Source of the DNA: a virus
DNA: 22,458 bases
Virus record (IMG/VR): IMGVR_UViG_3300042860_001281
Coordinates: 1 to 22,458 of that record
Direction: 5' to 3' (one strand)
Part shown: piece by piece, positions 5,034-11,957 of the stretch
Numbering within the stretch: the first letter of the stretch is position 1
How the letters are laid out: every line of letters begins with the position of its first letter
Position numbers and translations under genes: made by a program
Notes under the pieces: generated by a model
What the model was told of the DNA's origin: nothing
What the model saw: only the letters and a program-made list of their open reading frames with translations
Database searches by the model: none

Positions 5034-5242
5034 TTGATAATACCCCTCACAAATCAGCCGGCGTGGCGAAATAGGCAGACGCAGCGGATTCAAAAGTCGG
5101 TGCGTAGCGTGTAACGGAAGCAAGACAGTTGCAGCGGAATGTGTGCTGGGAGGGCTCCGATGCGGAAATTGGCACACCCTGCCACTTCCGATTCAGAGAC
5201 ATAGGCGGATTCGGAACATCAATGTGACACGGGTTGTGCCAA
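4939..5242. other. attP region with candidate integrase arm-type sites
   Basis: A short motif of the form TTGTGYCAM recurs around the attachment core. TTGTGTCA is at 4939-4946 and its inverse TGACACAA at 4991-4998. AATTGGCACAC occurs as two identical copies at 5009-5019 and 5167-5177, and the inverse form TTGTGCCAA is at 5234-5242. Three sites lie left and two right of the core. Repeated short sites on both sides of a core are typical of integrase arm binding. The first three fall in the last codons of the integrase gene or touch its end. Confidence 0.55.
5057..5095 (+). other. attP: attP core: 5' half of a tRNA-Leu(CAA) gene
   Basis: These 39 nt match the 5' half of a bacterial tRNA-Leu. 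They comprise the acceptor strand GCCGGCG, the dinucleotide TG, a D arm GCG/CGC with an AAATAGGCAGA loop, A26, the anticodon-stem strand GCGGA and the loop TTCAAAA with anticodon CAA. The match stops at the loop: the next bases, GTCGG, do not pair with the stem, and no 3' half follows. This is the pattern of a phage attachment core taken from a host tRNA gene, with crossover in the anticodon loop. It is not a working tRNA on its own. Confidence 0.8.
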
Positions 5243-5276
5243 ACACGGCCAGGGAAGGCCGGGAACGGAACCAGGG

Positions 5277-7682
5277 ATGGGAAAGATCAGCCAGCGTGAG
5301 CTTGACCTCGAGTCCTACGAGCGGGGCCGCAAGCGGTACTACCGCAACGTCCGAAGGGCGATGGACAAGGGGGTGGAGAGCGAGAGCAACTGGGGGGCTC
5401 GGATGGTCGAGAGCGCCATCCTGCCGTTCTCGGACCGCCTCAAGACCGTCATGGAGACCGACACCGGGGTAGGGGCGGTGCTCCTCAAGAGCCTCGGGCT
5501 GGCCCCTGAGGTCATGGCGATGATCGCCTTCCAGAGCCTCCTCGACGGGTGCTCCAAGAACAAGACCTTCACCCGGGGCTGCATCGAGGCGGCCAAGGCG
5601 GTGCAGGCGGAGGCCATCGCCAAGCTCCTCCGCAAGGAGAGTCCCGAGAAGTTCGAGACCTACAACATGTGGATCCACCTCCGGGGGACCCAGCGCAAGT
5701 CCAAGGACATCAAGCGGATCGCCTCCTACACCCACCCGGAGATCGTCGAGAAGTTCGCCTGGACCGACGAGGAGTCCCTCAAGGCCGGCTACGTCCTCGC
5801 CATGACCGCCTGCGAGGCCACGGGCCTCCTCGAGCGGGTGACCTACAAGCGGTCCGCACGGCACACCGTCGCCGCCCTGGCGATGACCAAGGAGGCATGG
5901 GCCTACGCCCACAAGGCGATGCGCCACGCAGAGACCCTGCGCCCCGTCAAGCTGCCGATGGTCGTGCCTCCCCGCAAGTGGGTCAACCCCGACGACGGCG
6001 GCTACGAGCAGGGCCTCGGTGACTCCCTTGTCCGTGGTTCCTCCAAGGTCGCCAAGGCAAGCCACACGAAGGAGGCGATGCCCCTTGTCTATGACGCCAT
6101 CAACGTCATCCAGCACACCCCCTTCCGGGTGAACCAAGGGGTCCTCGCGGCTGCCCTTGCGCTCATGGAGAGCCGTTCGCCCATCGGTGACCTCGACGTC
6201 CATGAGGAGACGCCGATGCCTGAGCGACCGCCCGAGGCTGACCTGAAGACCCGCAACCTCGACCAGTTCCTCACCCTGCGGCGCTACTACATGGACTGCA
6301 CCCGGATTGCCGAGAACAACCGGAGGATCTCCTCGCGCCGCCTCGGGGTGATCCAGACCATCAACCTCGCCGTGAAGTTCGCCTCGGAGAAGGACCTGCG
6401 GTTCTTCCACGCGGCTGCCCTCGACTTCCGTGGGAGGTTCTACTGCCAGGCCACGGGCCTCTCCCACCAGGGCAACGACCTCCAGCGGGGCCTCATCGAG
6501 TTCGGCCTCGGGCACCCCGTGCCGCCCAAGAGCGAGGCCATGCAGGCGTGGCTCCGTCACGGTGCCGCCGTGCTCGGCAGGAAGGGCACCCTCGAGGAAC
6601 GTGCCGGCGTCATGCACTCCATGATCCGCTCCGGGGAGATCGACGCCATCGCCAAGGACCCGCTCTCCACGGTTCACCTCTGGGGCAAGGCCGACGAGCC
6701 CTTCTCCTACCTGGCGTGGTGCCTCGACATGCCCTTGGTCCGCGCCGGCAAGCCATCGCACCTGATGGTCGCCGTGGACGGCAGCTGCAACGGACTCCAG
6801 GTCCTCAGCCTCCTCCTGAAGGACGAGGTCGGTGCCGCCGCGGTCAACGTCATTCCCTCCGACCGCCCGAGCGACATCTACCAGATGGTCGCTGACCGGA
6901 CGATGGTTCGCATCCGGGATGCCGCAAGGCTCGGGGAGAACTTCGCCCGTGAGTGGGAGGCCCTCGGGGTCAGCCGCTCGATGGTGAAGCGCCCGGTCAT
7001 GTGCCTGCCGTACTCGATCAGCCAGCGGTCGGCCATGCTCTACCTGAAGGAGGCGTACCTCGAGAACCACCGGGACGGCCCGTGGATGGACCCGAGCAAG
7101 CCCTGCGGGTTCCTCATCCGCAAGGTGTGGCCGAGCATCGGGGAGATCGTGGTGAAGGGCACCCAGTTCCTCGACTGGGCACGGAAGGCAGGGCAGGTCA
7201 TCGTCAATGCCGGCATCCACCCCATGTGGGTAACCCCGGACGGCTTCACGGTGCAGCAGTCCTACTACTCCTACGAGCCCTCGAAGGTGAAGACCACCCT
7301 CGGGAAGCAAGCGCACATTTGGCAGATCCGAAACCAGACCGCCAAGATCGACCGCAGGAAGCACGTCAACGGCATCGTTCCGAACCTCGTCCACAGCCTT
7401 GACGCGACGGCTGCACGGATGACGGCGAGACGACTGGTCGCGGCCAAGATCCCGGACATGGCGTTCGTCCACGACTCCTACCTCGTCCACGCCGCGTTCC
7501 AGCCGGTGCTTGCCCATGAGCTGCGCGAGGCGTGGATCGACACGTTCGAGGGTGACCCCCTCAAGGACTGGATGCGGCAGATTGAGGCGCAGCTCCCGAA
7601 GGGGTTCACGCTCCCGGAGCCCCCGGGCTACGGCAACCTCGACATCACGCAGCTGCGGAACTCAAAGTATTTCTTTGCTTGA
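5277..7682 (+). CDS. T7-like single-subunit RNA polymerase
   Basis: The 801-residue protein is a little shorter than the 883-residue T7 enzyme and transcribes the phage middle and late genes. The N-terminus QRELDLESYERGRKRYYRN aligns with the T7 segment of the same type. Polymerase motifs are complete: catalytic D501 in VAVDGSCNGLQ, K571 and Y579 in VKRPVMCLPYS (T7 K631 and Y639), and D733 in FVHDSYLVH. DFRGRFYCQ near residue 382 matches the T7 DxRGR block. The C-terminus KYFFA resembles the functional FAFA end of T7. ATG 5277 is the first in-frame start and has a weak ribosome binding site. It lies directly after attP, so integration would place it at one prophage end. Confidence 0.97.
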   Translation: MGKISQRELDLESYERGRKRYYRNVRRAMDKGVESESNWGARMVESAILPFSDRLKTVMETDTGVGAVLLKSLGLAPEVMAMIAFQSLLDGCSKNKTFTRGCIEAAKAVQAEAIAKLLRKESPEKFETYNMWIHLRGTQRKSKDIKRIASYTHPEIVEKFAWTDEESLKAGYVLAMTACEATGLLERVTYKRSARHTVAALAMTKEAWAYAHKAMRHAETLRPVKLPMVVPPRKWVNPDDGGYEQGLGDSLVRGSSKVAKASHTKEAMPLVYDAINVIQHTPFRVNQGVLAAALALMESRSPIGDLDVHEETPMPERPPEADLKTRNLDQFLTLRRYYMDCTRIAENNRRISSRRLGVIQTINLAVKFASEKDLRFFHAAALDFRGRFYCQATGLSHQGNDLQRGLIEFGLGHPVPPKSEAMQAWLRHGAAVLGRKGTLEERAGVMHSMIRSGEIDAIAKDPLSTVHLWGKADEPFSYLAWCLDMPLVRAGKPSHLMVAVDGSCNGLQVLSLLLKDEVGAAAVNVIPSDRPSDIYQMVADRTMVRIRDAARLGENFAREWEALGVSRSMVKRPVMCLPYSISQRSAMLYLKEAYLENHRDGPWMDPSKPCGFLIRKVWPSIGEIVVKGTQFLDWARKAGQVIVNAGIHPMWVTPDGFTVQQSYYSYEPSKVKTTLGKQAHIWQIRNQTAKIDRRKHVNGIVPNLVHSLDATAARMTARRLVAAKIPDMAFVHDSYLVHAAFQPVLAHELREAWIDTFEGDPLKDWMRQIEAQLPKGFTLPEPPGYGNLDITQLRNSKYFFA

Positions 7683-7696
7683 CCCAATGTCACGGA

Positions 7697-7724
7697 TTGC
7701 GGACACTCAATCAAGCGGTACAAT
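7697..7724 (+). promoter_or_regulatory. Candidate promoter upstream of the SSB gene
   Basis: The 78-nt gap between the RNA polymerase and SSB genes contains TTGCGG (7697-7702), 16 nt and TACAAT (7719-7724), a good -10 with a weak -35. An alternative pair is TTGACC (7679-7684), 17 nt, GACACT (7702-7707). Either could be a host-type promoter; a phage RNA polymerase promoter could also lie here. The gap ends with AAGGAAGGAAGGAA, a strong ribosome binding region before ATG 7761. Confidence 0.3.
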
Positions 7725-7760
7725 GGGAAGCATCCCCCAACCAAGGAAGGAAGGAACAGC

Positions 7761-8396
7761 ATGAAGAGAGCATTTCAGCAGGTCACGACCCCCGCAGGCA
7801 TCCTCCAGTACCCGGCGCTCATCGAGCCCGACACCCGGTTCGACGCCTCCGGGGTCTTCAAGACCAACATCGTGATCCCCGCCGGCGAGGGAGCCGACGA
7901 CCTCGAGGAAACCCTGACGAACGCCCGGACCGCGTGGCTTGCCTCATGCGCCAAGGAGTCCGGCGGCAAGAAGGTCAAGGTCAACGAGGCGCTCCCCTGC
8001 TCCCGGGACGACGAGAACAACCTGGTCGTCAAGGCGAAGCTCCCGTTCCAGGTGAACACCAAGAGCGGCAAGAGCTGGCAGCAGAAGCCCGCGCTGTTCG
8101 ACGCCAAGGGCCAGAAGGTTGACACGACCAACCTCCGGATCGGCAGCGGCACCCGTGCCCGCCTCGCGCTTGAGATCAGCACCTACAACCAGCCGGCGAC
8201 CGGGGCCGGGATCAGCCTCCGCCTCCGCGGGGTGCAGCTCATCGAGGTCGTGGAGCCCAAGGGCAGCAGCGCCGGCGACTTCGGGTTCGGTTCCGAGGAA
8301 GGGTTCGTCTCGGAGACCTTCGACAACTTCGAGGATGACCCCAAGCCGGTCAAGGCCGCTGCGGGTGGCAAGAAGGTCAAGGCCCAGGACTTCTGA
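7761..8396 (+). CDS. Single-stranded DNA-binding protein (gp2.5-like)
   Basis: The 211-residue protein (T7 gp2.5 has 232) coats single-stranded DNA and coordinates polymerase and helicase at the fork. The N-terminal part (VTTPAGILQYPALIEPDTRF then FKTNIVIP) matches the OB-fold start of this family, in which a lid and beta barrel follow. The C-terminus carries an acidic stretch (ETFDNFEDDP) and ends in a terminal Phe (AQDF), the residue used in T7 gp2.5 for contacts with the polymerase. A basic segment, GGKKVK, between the acidic stretch and the end is less usual. The gene follows the RNA polymerase, as in related phages, and is joined to the next gene by a one-base overlap. Confidence 0.88.
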   Translation: MKRAFQQVTTPAGILQYPALIEPDTRFDASGVFKTNIVIPAGEGADDLEETLTNARTAWLASCAKESGGKKVKVNEALPCSRDDENNLVVKAKLPFQVNTKSGKSWQQKPALFDAKGQKVDTTNLRIGSGTRARLALEISTYNQPATGAGISLRLRGVQLIEVVEPKGSSAGDFGFGSEEGFVSETFDNFEDDPKPVKAAAGGKKVKAQDF

Positions 8397-9205
8397 TGGA
8401 TCCCTTCCGAATCCCGCAGCCTGCCATCGTCAGCTTCAGCGGTGGCAGGACGAGCGGATACATGCTCCGTAGGGTCATCGACGCCTACGGCGGATCTCTT
8501 CCGCCAGAGGTGGAGGTCGTCTTCTGCAACACGGGCCGGGAACATCCAGCGACGTACGAGTTCATCGAAGCGGTGTCGAGGAACTGGGGCTGCCCTGTGC
8601 GGTGGGTTGAGTGGACACCTGAGCGTCCGTTCGTGCGTGAGGTGTCTCCCCAGTCCGCCGACAGGGAAGGGAAGGTGTTTGCTGGGTTGATCGGGAAGAA
8701 GCGGTATCTACCGAACCCGATCACCCGGTTCTGCACCAGCGAGATGAAGGTCCTGGCAGTTCGTCGGTTTTCGAAGCACACCCTCGGATGGGATGCCTGG
8801 ACGACTGCGGTTGGCATCCGTGCGGATGAGCCTCGGCGTGTCGCCAAGATCAAGGATCACGGCGACGAGGTCAAGGTCTGTCCTTTAGCCCGCGCCGGGG
8901 TCACCGCGTCGGAGGTCAACGAGTTCTGGAAGGCATCTGACTTCGACCTCGGGTTCCCTCCTGGCGACAACTCTGCCGGCAACTGCTTCGGGTGTTTCCT
9001 CAAGAGCCGAAAGACGCTTGAGCGCCTGATCGCTGAGGATCCGGAACGCATGAAGTGGTGGGTTGGGATGGAGGACTTGGTCGGTGCTCGGTTCAGGAAG
9101 GACATCCCCACCTACAAGCAGATGCTCCAGCAGGTCTCGATCCAAGGAGTCCTGTTCGACGGGCCAGACACGGAGGGCATCGCTTGCGGTGCTTGTACTG
9201 ACTAA
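8396..9205 (+). CDS. PAPS reductase-like N-type ATP pyrophosphatase family protein
   Basis: The 269-residue protein has the N-type ATP pyrophosphatase loop SFSGGRTSGYML (residues about 14-25). It also has a CNTGREHPATYEF segment and CTSEMKV (about 116-122), the signature order of the phosphoadenosine phosphosulfate reductase superfamily. A cluster of Cys residues near the C-terminus (NCFGCF and ACGAC) could bind metal or an iron-sulfur cluster. Family members act on sulfate activation, tRNA or DNA thiolation, or nucleotide modification; which applies here is unknown. It is inserted between two replication genes and overlaps both by one base (TGATG, TAATG), so it is co-translated with them. 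Phage copies are common but uncharacterised. Confidence 0.85.
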   Translation: MDPFRIPQPAIVSFSGGRTSGYMLRRVIDAYGGSLPPEVEVVFCNTGREHPATYEFIEAVSRNWGCPVRWVEWTPERPFVREVSPQSADREGKVFAGLIGKKRYLPNPITRFCTSEMKVLAVRRFSKHTLGWDAWTTAVGIRADEPRRVAKIKDHGDEVKVCPLARAGVTASEVNEFWKASDFDLGFPPGDNSAGNCFGCFLKSRKTLERLIAEDPERMKWWVGMEDLVGARFRKDIPTYKQMLQQVSIQGVLFDGPDTEGIACGACTD

Positions 9206-9588
9206 TGCCCAACAACCGGGAGCGTGGGAAGCGCGGGGAGCGGGATGCCCGGGATGCGATACGCAAGTGCTGGGGAATCCAGTCTGCGTACCGGGCAGCC
9301 CAATCCTCCGGTTCCCTCTCGGCTGACCTCGGAGGCACCGGAGACATCCATTGCGAGGTGAAGCTCAGGAAGTCCATCGCGGTCTACGACTTCATCGAGC
9401 AGGCAATCCGCGACTGCAAGAACAAGGTTCCCGTCGTGCTGATGCGCCGGGACAGGAGCGACTGGCTCCTGATGATGAGACTCGAGGACACACAAAGGTT
9501 CATCCATGCACTACAGCAACTCCTACAAGACCGTCCTGAACCCGCAGCTCGTCCCAGCCGACCCGGAGAAGCCGACGTTCTCGGTTGA
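9205..9588 (+). CDS. PDDEXK nuclease, Holliday junction resolvase-like
   Basis: The 127-residue protein has the shape of a small PDDEXK-fold nuclease: GKRGERDARDAIRK (catalytic Glu in the first helix), then DLGGTGDIHCEVKL with Asp and the E-x-K pair, then a helix and a VVLMRRD strand. This pattern matches archaeal Hjc-like and phage resolvase proteins. It may fill the role of T7 gp3 endonuclease I, resolving branched DNA and breaking down host DNA, although gp3 is a different subfamily. The last 28 residues are Pro/Arg-rich and overlap the next gene by 83 nt, so the functional domain ends earlier. Confidence 0.75.
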   Translation: MPNNRERGKRGERDARDAIRKCWGIQSAYRAAQSSGSLSADLGGTGDIHCEVKLRKSIAVYDFIEQAIRDCKNKVPVVLMRRDRSDWLLMMRLEDTQRFIHALQQLLQDRPEPAARPSRPGEADVLG

Positions 9589-9766
9589 CGGGGACTCCCT
9601 GGTCATCACCTCGGGTGACATCCGGATGACCCTGACGAACAGCGAAGCCTGCTCCCTGAGCACCTTCATCGAGCGTCACCTCGGGAAGTCCTGGTTCAAC
9701 TCGTTCCTCAGCAAGACCGAGGCTCCGACTCCCAAGTCAACCCGCTGCTACGCGGTGGAGGCATGA
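9506..9766 (+). CDS. Hypothetical protein, 86 aa
   Basis: ATG 9506 lies inside the 3' end of the nuclease gene. The 86-residue product begins MHYSNSYKTVLNPQL and has an alternating strand pattern in the middle (FSVDGDSLVITSGDIRMTL), then a helix and a polar tail. No family is recognised. Its stop TGA (9764-9766) is directly followed by the GTG of the next gene. The long overlap with the nuclease is unusual for this genome, but this frame has the better amino acid composition past 9510. Confidence 0.6.
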   Translation: MHYSNSYKTVLNPQLVPADPEKPTFSVDGDSLVITSGDIRMTLTNSEACSLSTFIERHLGKSWFNSFLSKTEAPTPKSTRCYAVEA

Positions 9767-10021
9767 GTGAAGGTCAAGTACGACGGGCAAGGAACGCTCG
9801 TCACCGTCTCCTTCTACATGCGTGAGGAAGACCACCCCTGGGATGCCGGGGTGACGATCCGCAGGACCCGGGCAGGGAAGCCTGGGGTCGGATCGAAGGT
9901 GGACGAGAAGTGGCTTCCGGTCCGCAGGTCGGACGCGATTGACCTCTTGCCCCTCATGGGGCAGAACGTCAACGCCGTCTGGTCCCACGGCGAGGCAACC
10001 GCAGTCGTCTTCACCGCATGA
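9767..10021 (+). CDS. Hypothetical protein, 84 aa
   Basis: GTG 9767 begins directly after the previous TGA, and the stop overlaps the primase ATG (ATGA, 10018-10021). The 84-residue protein looks beta-rich (TLVTVSFYMREE near the start, TAVVFTA at the end) with several Trp residues and no recognised domain. Its tight packing between replication genes suggests co-expression with the primase-helicase. Confidence 0.6.
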   Translation: MKVKYDGQGTLVTVSFYMREEDHPWDAGVTIRRTRAGKPGVGSKVDEKWLPVRRSDAIDLLPLMGQNVNAVWSHGEATAVVFTA

Positions 10022-11631
10022 CGGAGTCGTCTCGCTTCATCCGCCATGAGCCTTGCCCGAGCTGTGGATCGAGGAACAACCTCGCCCGCTACTCGGACGG
10101 CCATGCCTACTGCTTCGGGTGCCAGCACCATGAGCGGGGCGAGGGTGTTGAACCGCAGCAGCAGAGAGTAGGAAGGATCCCAGGGATGATCGAAGTGGAA
10201 TACGCAGCCCTCGAGAAGCGTGGGCTGACCGAGGAGACCTGCCGGCTCTGGAACTACGGCATCGGGGAGCACCACGGGAACCCCGTGCAGGTCGCGCTCT
10301 ACCGGGATGCCTCTGGAGAGGTCGTGGCGCAGAAGCTCCGCACCGCGGACAAGCAGTTCAGGATCCTCGGGGATGCCTCGCGGATGGTCCTGTTCGGCCA
10401 GCACCGATTCTCGGGGCAGGGCCGGATGGTCGTGGTGACCGAGGGCGAGATCGACGCCATGAGCCTGAGCCAGGTGCAGGAGCACAAGTGGCCCGTGGTC
10501 AGCGTCCCCAACGGTGCCCAGTCGGCACCCAAGGCCATCGCCAAGAGCCTCGACTGGCTCGAAGGATTTGACCGCGTGGTCTTCGCGTTCGACATGGACG
10601 AGCCTGGGCAGAAGGCGGCGAAGGAGTGCGCCAAGGTCCTCAGCCCCGGCAAGGCGTTCATCGCGCATCTGCCGGCCAAGGATGCCAACGACTGCATCCG
10701 AAGCGGCAAGGCGAAGGAGCTGGTGAACGCCACCTGGATCGCCCCCGCGTACCGCCCGGACGGCATCGTGGCGGCACAGGACATCTGGGAGCGCATCGAG
10801 TCCTTCGACGCATCCCCGGGAATCGCCTACCCCTGGGCACCCCTGACCGAGATGCTCCACGGGATCCGCCCGGGTGAGCTCGTCACGGTCACCGCAGGGA
10901 CCGGGGTGGGCAAGAGCCAGTTCTGCCGTGAGCTGGCCTACCACCTCATCAAGAGCGGAACCCCGGTCGGCTACATCGCCCTCGAGGAATCCGTGGCCCG
11001 CACCGCCATCGGCCTGATGAGCCTCGAGGCCAACCGCCGGCTCCACCTCGGGGCCAACAAGGAAGAGCTCAAGGACTCCTTCGACCGGGTCTTCGGGGAG
11101 AACAAGGTCTACCTCTACGACCACTTCGGGTCCACCGAGGGGCAGAACCTCCTCGACCGCATCCGCTACATGGGAAAGGGCCTCGGCTGCAAGGCCGTGT
11201 TCCTCGACCACATCTCCATCGCCGTGAGCGGTCTCAACGACGGGCAGGGGGACGAGCGACGGATGCTCGATGCCTTGGTGACGAAGCTCCGCACCCTGGT
11301 CGAGGAGACCCAGATCACCCTGTTCATGGTCTGCCACCTGAAGCGCGTAGACGGAAGGAGCCATGAGGAGGGAGGCGAGGTAAGCCTGAGCCACCTCCGG
11401 TCGAGCCAAGGCATCGCGCAGCTCTCCGATGCGGTGATCGCGCTCGAGCGGAACCAGCAGGGCGAGAACAAGAACCAGACGAGGGTTCGCGTCCTGAAGT
11501 GCCGCTACACGGGAGAGACGGGTTCCTGCCTTGCGCTGGAGTACGACAAGGAGACGGGCCGCATGGCCGAGTGCCCGATGTTCGATCCGGCGGAAGACCC
11601 GAAAGAAATAGACGGCAATATTCCTTTCTGA
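10018..11631 (+). CDS. Primase-helicase (T7 gp4-like)
   Basis: The 537-residue bifunctional protein makes RNA primers and unwinds DNA at the fork (T7 gp4 has 566). The N-terminal zinc-binding domain uses C13, C16, C32 and C35 (CPSC, then CFGC). The TOPRIM domain has E142 in VTEGEIDAM and D192/D194 in FDMDEPG. The RecA-like helicase domain has Walker A TAGTGVGKSQ with K299, Walker B VFLDH with D397, and a later MVCHLKR segment. All catalytic residues are present. It starts at ATG 10018, overlapping the previous stop, and is followed by a 68-nt gap that may hold a promoter. Confidence 0.96.
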   Translation: MTESSRFIRHEPCPSCGSRNNLARYSDGHAYCFGCQHHERGEGVEPQQQRVGRIPGMIEVEYAALEKRGLTEETCRLWNYGIGEHHGNPVQVALYRDASGEVVAQKLRTADKQFRILGDASRMVLFGQHRFSGQGRMVVVTEGEIDAMSLSQVQEHKWPVVSVPNGAQSAPKAIAKSLDWLEGFDRVVFAFDMDEPGQKAAKECAKVLSPGKAFIAHLPAKDANDCIRSGKAKELVNATWIAPAYRPDGIVAAQDIWERIESFDASPGIAYPWAPLTEMLHGIRPGELVTVTAGTGVGKSQFCRELAYHLIKSGTPVGYIALEESVARTAIGLMSLEANRRLHLGANKEELKDSFDRVFGENKVYLYDHFGSTEGQNLLDRIRYMGKGLGCKAVFLDHISIAVSGLNDGQGDERRMLDALVTKLRTLVEETQITLFMVCHLKRVDGRSHEEGGEVSLSHLRSSQGIAQLSDAVIALERNQQGENKNQTRVRVLKCRYTGETGSCLALEYDKETGRMAECPMFDPAEDPKEIDGNIPF

Positions 11632-11634
11632 CCC

Positions 11635-11662
11635 TTGGATCGCCAAGGATCGTCAATACATT
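11635..11662 (+). promoter_or_regulatory. Weak promoter-like sequence after the primase-helicase gene
   Basis: TTGGAT (11635-11640), 16 nt, TACATT (11657-11662) resembles a bacterial promoter weakly. Just downstream, CTGACATAAGACGGTTG (11667-11683) has partial similarity to AGAGACATAGGCGGATT upstream of the RNA polymerase gene (5197-5213). That could be a phage promoter core, but two loosely matching sites are thin evidence. The gap has no hairpin. Confidence 0.2.
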
Positions 11663-11699
11663 GTCTCTGACATAAGACGGTTGTTTGAAAGGATCAAGG

Positions 11700-11957
11700 A
11701 TGATCGCTGACGGCCCCATGTTTCTGGATGGATGCGACGACGCCGTGGTGGGCTGGGCGGTCCGTTGCGGCCAGCCGGCAATCGTCGTCTACGACCACGC
11801 CAAGCTCGTCGAGAAGTTCATGGACGACGGCATGACCGAGGAGGAGGCCCATGAGTGGGTCTCGTTCAACATCGAGGGAGCCTGGGTCGGCAAGGGGACG
11901 CCGGCGGTCATGTACCGGGGAGATGCGGACGAGGCGCGGGAGGCGCTTGGGGAATGA
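11700..11957 (+). CDS. Conserved small phage protein of unknown function, 85 aa
   Basis: ATG 11700 follows AAGGATCAAGG. The 85-residue protein carries the string VVYDHAKLVEKFMDDGMTEE and then EEAHEWVSFNIEGAWVGKG, a pattern I recognise from many phage hypothetical proteins (GMTxEEAxE followed by FNxxGAWVGxGTP). No biochemical role is known to me. The preceding residues (DDAVVGWAVRCGQPAIVVYD) look like two beta strands. Its stop overlaps the polymerase ATG (ATGA, 11954-11957), so it is co-translated with the polymerase. Confidence 0.75.
   Translation: MIADGPMFLDGCDDAVVGWAVRCGQPAIVVYDHAKLVEKFMDDGMTEEEAHEWVSFNIEGAWVGKGTPAVMYRGDADEAREALGE

Noticed and set aside
5057-5276. A complete tRNA-Leu, or a tRNA-Leu interrupted by a group I intron
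   Set aside because: Only the 5' half matches. No sequence downstream to 5276 supplies the anticodon-stem partner, T arm or acceptor 3' strand, and no intron core is visible.
5193-7517. Very long minus-strand ORF opposite the RNA polymerase
   Set aside because: GC-rich third positions in the sense gene leave the antisense frame open. Its product is Gly/Val/Asp/His-rich without domains.
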